NCBI RefSeq assembly: GCF_019430905.1
Contig: NZ_JAHYCA010000004.1
Span: 1-64,000 of the forward strand
Direction: 5' to 3'
From: Billgrantia antri
Lineage (GTDB): Bacteria > Pseudomonadota > Gammaproteobacteria > Pseudomonadales > Halomonadaceae
Length of the DNA: 64,000 bases
Made by a program: the position numbers and the translations under genes. The notes below the pieces were generated by a model. The model was not told the origin of the DNA and did not search any database. It saw only the letters and a program-made list of their open reading frames with translations. This document shows positions 61,021 through 64,000 of this stretch, piece after piece. The stretch's first letter is position 1, and the number at the start of each line of letters is the position of its first letter.

Positions 61021-62349
61021 TCAGAGTGACAAACGCAGCCACTGGCGGCGCTGCCAGATCATGGCAAAGCACAGGGAATTCAGCCCGCGATAACCAAGCT
61101 GCACCCACCACACGCCTAGCAGCCCCTGCTCCAGGACCACACCGACCCACCAGGCCAGCGGTAGAAATACCAGCCACTGCAAGGTGAGCGTCGCGGTCAT
61201 CACGGTGCGGTTGGCGCCAGCGCCGAGCAGAGCCTGCCCCAGCACCAGGGCAGTCGCGTCGAGCACTATCATCACCCCGGTAAGCTGCAGCGGAAGGCGG
61301 GCCAAGGCTATCAGGTCACGGTCATGGAGAAAAATGCCCAGTACCTGATCAGGAAGCGCCGCCATGGGCAGCGCCAGTACGGCCAGGCACAGCCAGGCCA
61401 GGCGCACCACGTCCCAGCCCCAGCGATGGGCATCGCCATGGGCCTGCCGCCCAAGCGACTGGCCCACCAGGCTCATCGCGGCCATACCCAGGCCGACACC
61501 GGGCAGGATGAGCATCAGTGAGAGATTCACCAGTACATGACCCGCCGCAACGCTGGCGATATCGATCTGACCCAGGATCCAGAACAGCACCGCGTAGCCG
61601 GCGGCGAACCACAGTTGCTGGAACGAATGCGGCACCGCCAGGCGCAGCGTGGCCCATAGCGCAGAGCGGCATGGCATACCCGCGAGAAATCCGCTTGGCA
61701 CGGCTCGCCGGTAGCTGACTAGCGTCCACAGCCCGAGCCCTGTAAACAGTGACAGGGTCGTGCCAGCGCCGGCACCTGCTGCGCCCATTGCCGGCAGGCC
61801 CAGATAACCGAAGATCAAGCCGACGCTGGCCCCCACGTTGACGACGTGCATGACCAGCATGATGCGCAGGTAGTAGTCGCTCTGCTGGATGCCGTTCCAG
61901 TAGCCGCGAAAGCAGAAGATCATCGCCACCGCCACGAGCGACAGCACCCGCCAGCGGAAGTATTCCACTGCTACGGCAGTGACCTCGGCGCTGGGGTTGA
62001 GCCATCCCAGCAGCCACGGCGCCTGCCACAGGCAGAGCAGAGTGACGGGCAGCGAGGCGAGCAGGGCGATCACCAGCCCCGCATTGAGCGGCAGGGCGCG
62101 CAACTGCCAGGCCTCTTCGCCATGTCGGCGTGCGGTCTGCGCCTGAACCCCCGATGAGAGTCCGAACATCAGGGCAGTGACCAGGAACATGGCGTAGCCG
62201 CCTATGCCCACGCCTGCCAACGGCACCTCGCCCAGCGAGCCGACCAGGGCTGCATCGATCAGATTGATCAGGCTCTGGGTCAGCATCGCGGCGGTGATCG
62301 GGGTGGCAAGGCGCAGGATACGTCGGCGACGACTCGAGTCGGGTAGCAT
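61021..62349 (-). CDS. MATE family efflux transporter
   Basis: 442 residues, twelve hydrophobic segments in two halves. 'LRLATPITAAMLTQSLINLI', 'DAALVGSLGEVPLAGVGIGG', 'FGLSSGVQAQTARRHGEE' and 'LVGQSLGRQAHGDAHRWGWD' fit MATE exporters, which expel cationic compounds using Na+ or H+. Substrate unknown. ATG 62349. Confidence 0.9.
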   Translation of the reverse strand: MLPDSSRRRRILRLATPITAAMLTQSLINLIDAALVGSLGEVPLAGVGIGGYAMFLVTALMFGLSSGVQAQTARRHGEEAWQLRALPLNAGLVIALLASLPVTLLCLWQAPWLLGWLNPSAEVTAVAVEYFRWRVLSLVAVAMIFCFRGYWNGIQQSDYYLRIMLVMHVVNVGASVGLIFGYLGLPAMGAAGAGAGTTLSLFTGLGLWTLVSYRRAVPSGFLAGMPCRSALWATLRLAVPHSFQQLWFAAGYAVLFWILGQIDIASVAAGHVLVNLSLMLILPGVGLGMAAMSLVGQSLGRQAHGDAHRWGWDVVRLAWLCLAVLALPMAALPDQVLGIFLHDRDLIALARLPLQLTGVMIVLDATALVLGQALLGAGANRTVMTATLTLQWLVFLPLAWWVGVVLEQGLLGVWWVQLGYRGLNSLCFAMIWQRRQWLRLSL

Positions 62350-62373
62350 GGCCTATCGCTGGTAATGTGGACG

Positions 62374-62394
62374 GCCCACGCCGAAGGCGTGGGC
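62374..62394 (-). terminator. hairpin after metH
   Basis: GCCCACGCC-GAA-GGCGTGGGC, nine perfect pairs with a three-base loop, lies 18 bases past the metH stop, without a T-run. Confidence 0.55.
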
Positions 62395-62412
62395 GATTCT
62401 GGCCATCATCGA

Positions 62413-64000
<1,588 letters not shown>

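Overview
The window is high-GC bacterial DNA, packed with genes on both strands and with short intergenic spaces. Gene content and order point to a halophilic gammaproteobacterium, most likely Halomonadaceae (Halomonas-like). The clues are a NhaD Na+/H+ antiporter, a TAXI-type TRAP transporter, yejABEF, the tusDCBE cluster beside a tRNA-Ser, and the gammaproteobacterial order gloB-yafS-rnhA-dnaQ. This assignment is inferred from gene families; no search was run.

Layout. 1-301 is the end of etfA. 398-7399 (minus) is an import and acyl-CoA oxidation operon: TAXI binding protein, fused TRAP permease, a FadB-like protein with a decayed dehydrogenase half, and a large plus small acyl-CoA dehydrogenase pair. 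7680-16938 holds a SulP transporter, metY, a chemotaxis receptor, rarD, an omega-amidase-like gene, rsuA and a GGDEF sensor. 17095-22714 (minus) is yejABEF. 22827-29687 holds an LysM lytic transglycosylase, gloB, a yafS-like methyltransferase, rnhA, dnaQ, nudC, an SCP2 protein, sohB and an ArsR regulator. 30056-38951 holds prpE, yhhQ behind a structured leader, ybfF, an orphan binding protein, a CvrA/NhaP2 antiporter, two small membrane proteins and nhaD.

39119-44908 is a compact integrated element of about 5.8 kb in the 3' end of a tRNA-Ser gene. It has a perfect 18-bp att repeat at both ends and paired TGTGGTAA repeats at mirrored distances from each att core. It carries a tyrosine integrase, a small membrane protein, a KilA-N protein, a second RNase HI behind a large predicted RNA hairpin/pseudoknot that ends at its start codon, a serine resolvase behind a res-like dyad, and a HEPN-like protein with an Rx4H motif. 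Large parts (41405-42037, 42509-43136) have no convincing gene but contain repeats and inverted repeats. This is the most unusual part of the window.

45065-64000 returns to core genome: a Nudix hydrolase, yccA, tusDCBE, acpH, moeA-moaB-DUF1244, an XRE-cupin regulator, a histone-deacetylase-family enzyme divergent from a Pat-type lysine acetyltransferase, a MITE-like inverted-repeat segment, pdxH, arsC-wrbA-DUF2069, a gamma-glutamylcyclotransferase-like gene, an Smr protein, cysI with a DUF934 partner, a MATE exporter and the 3' part of metH.
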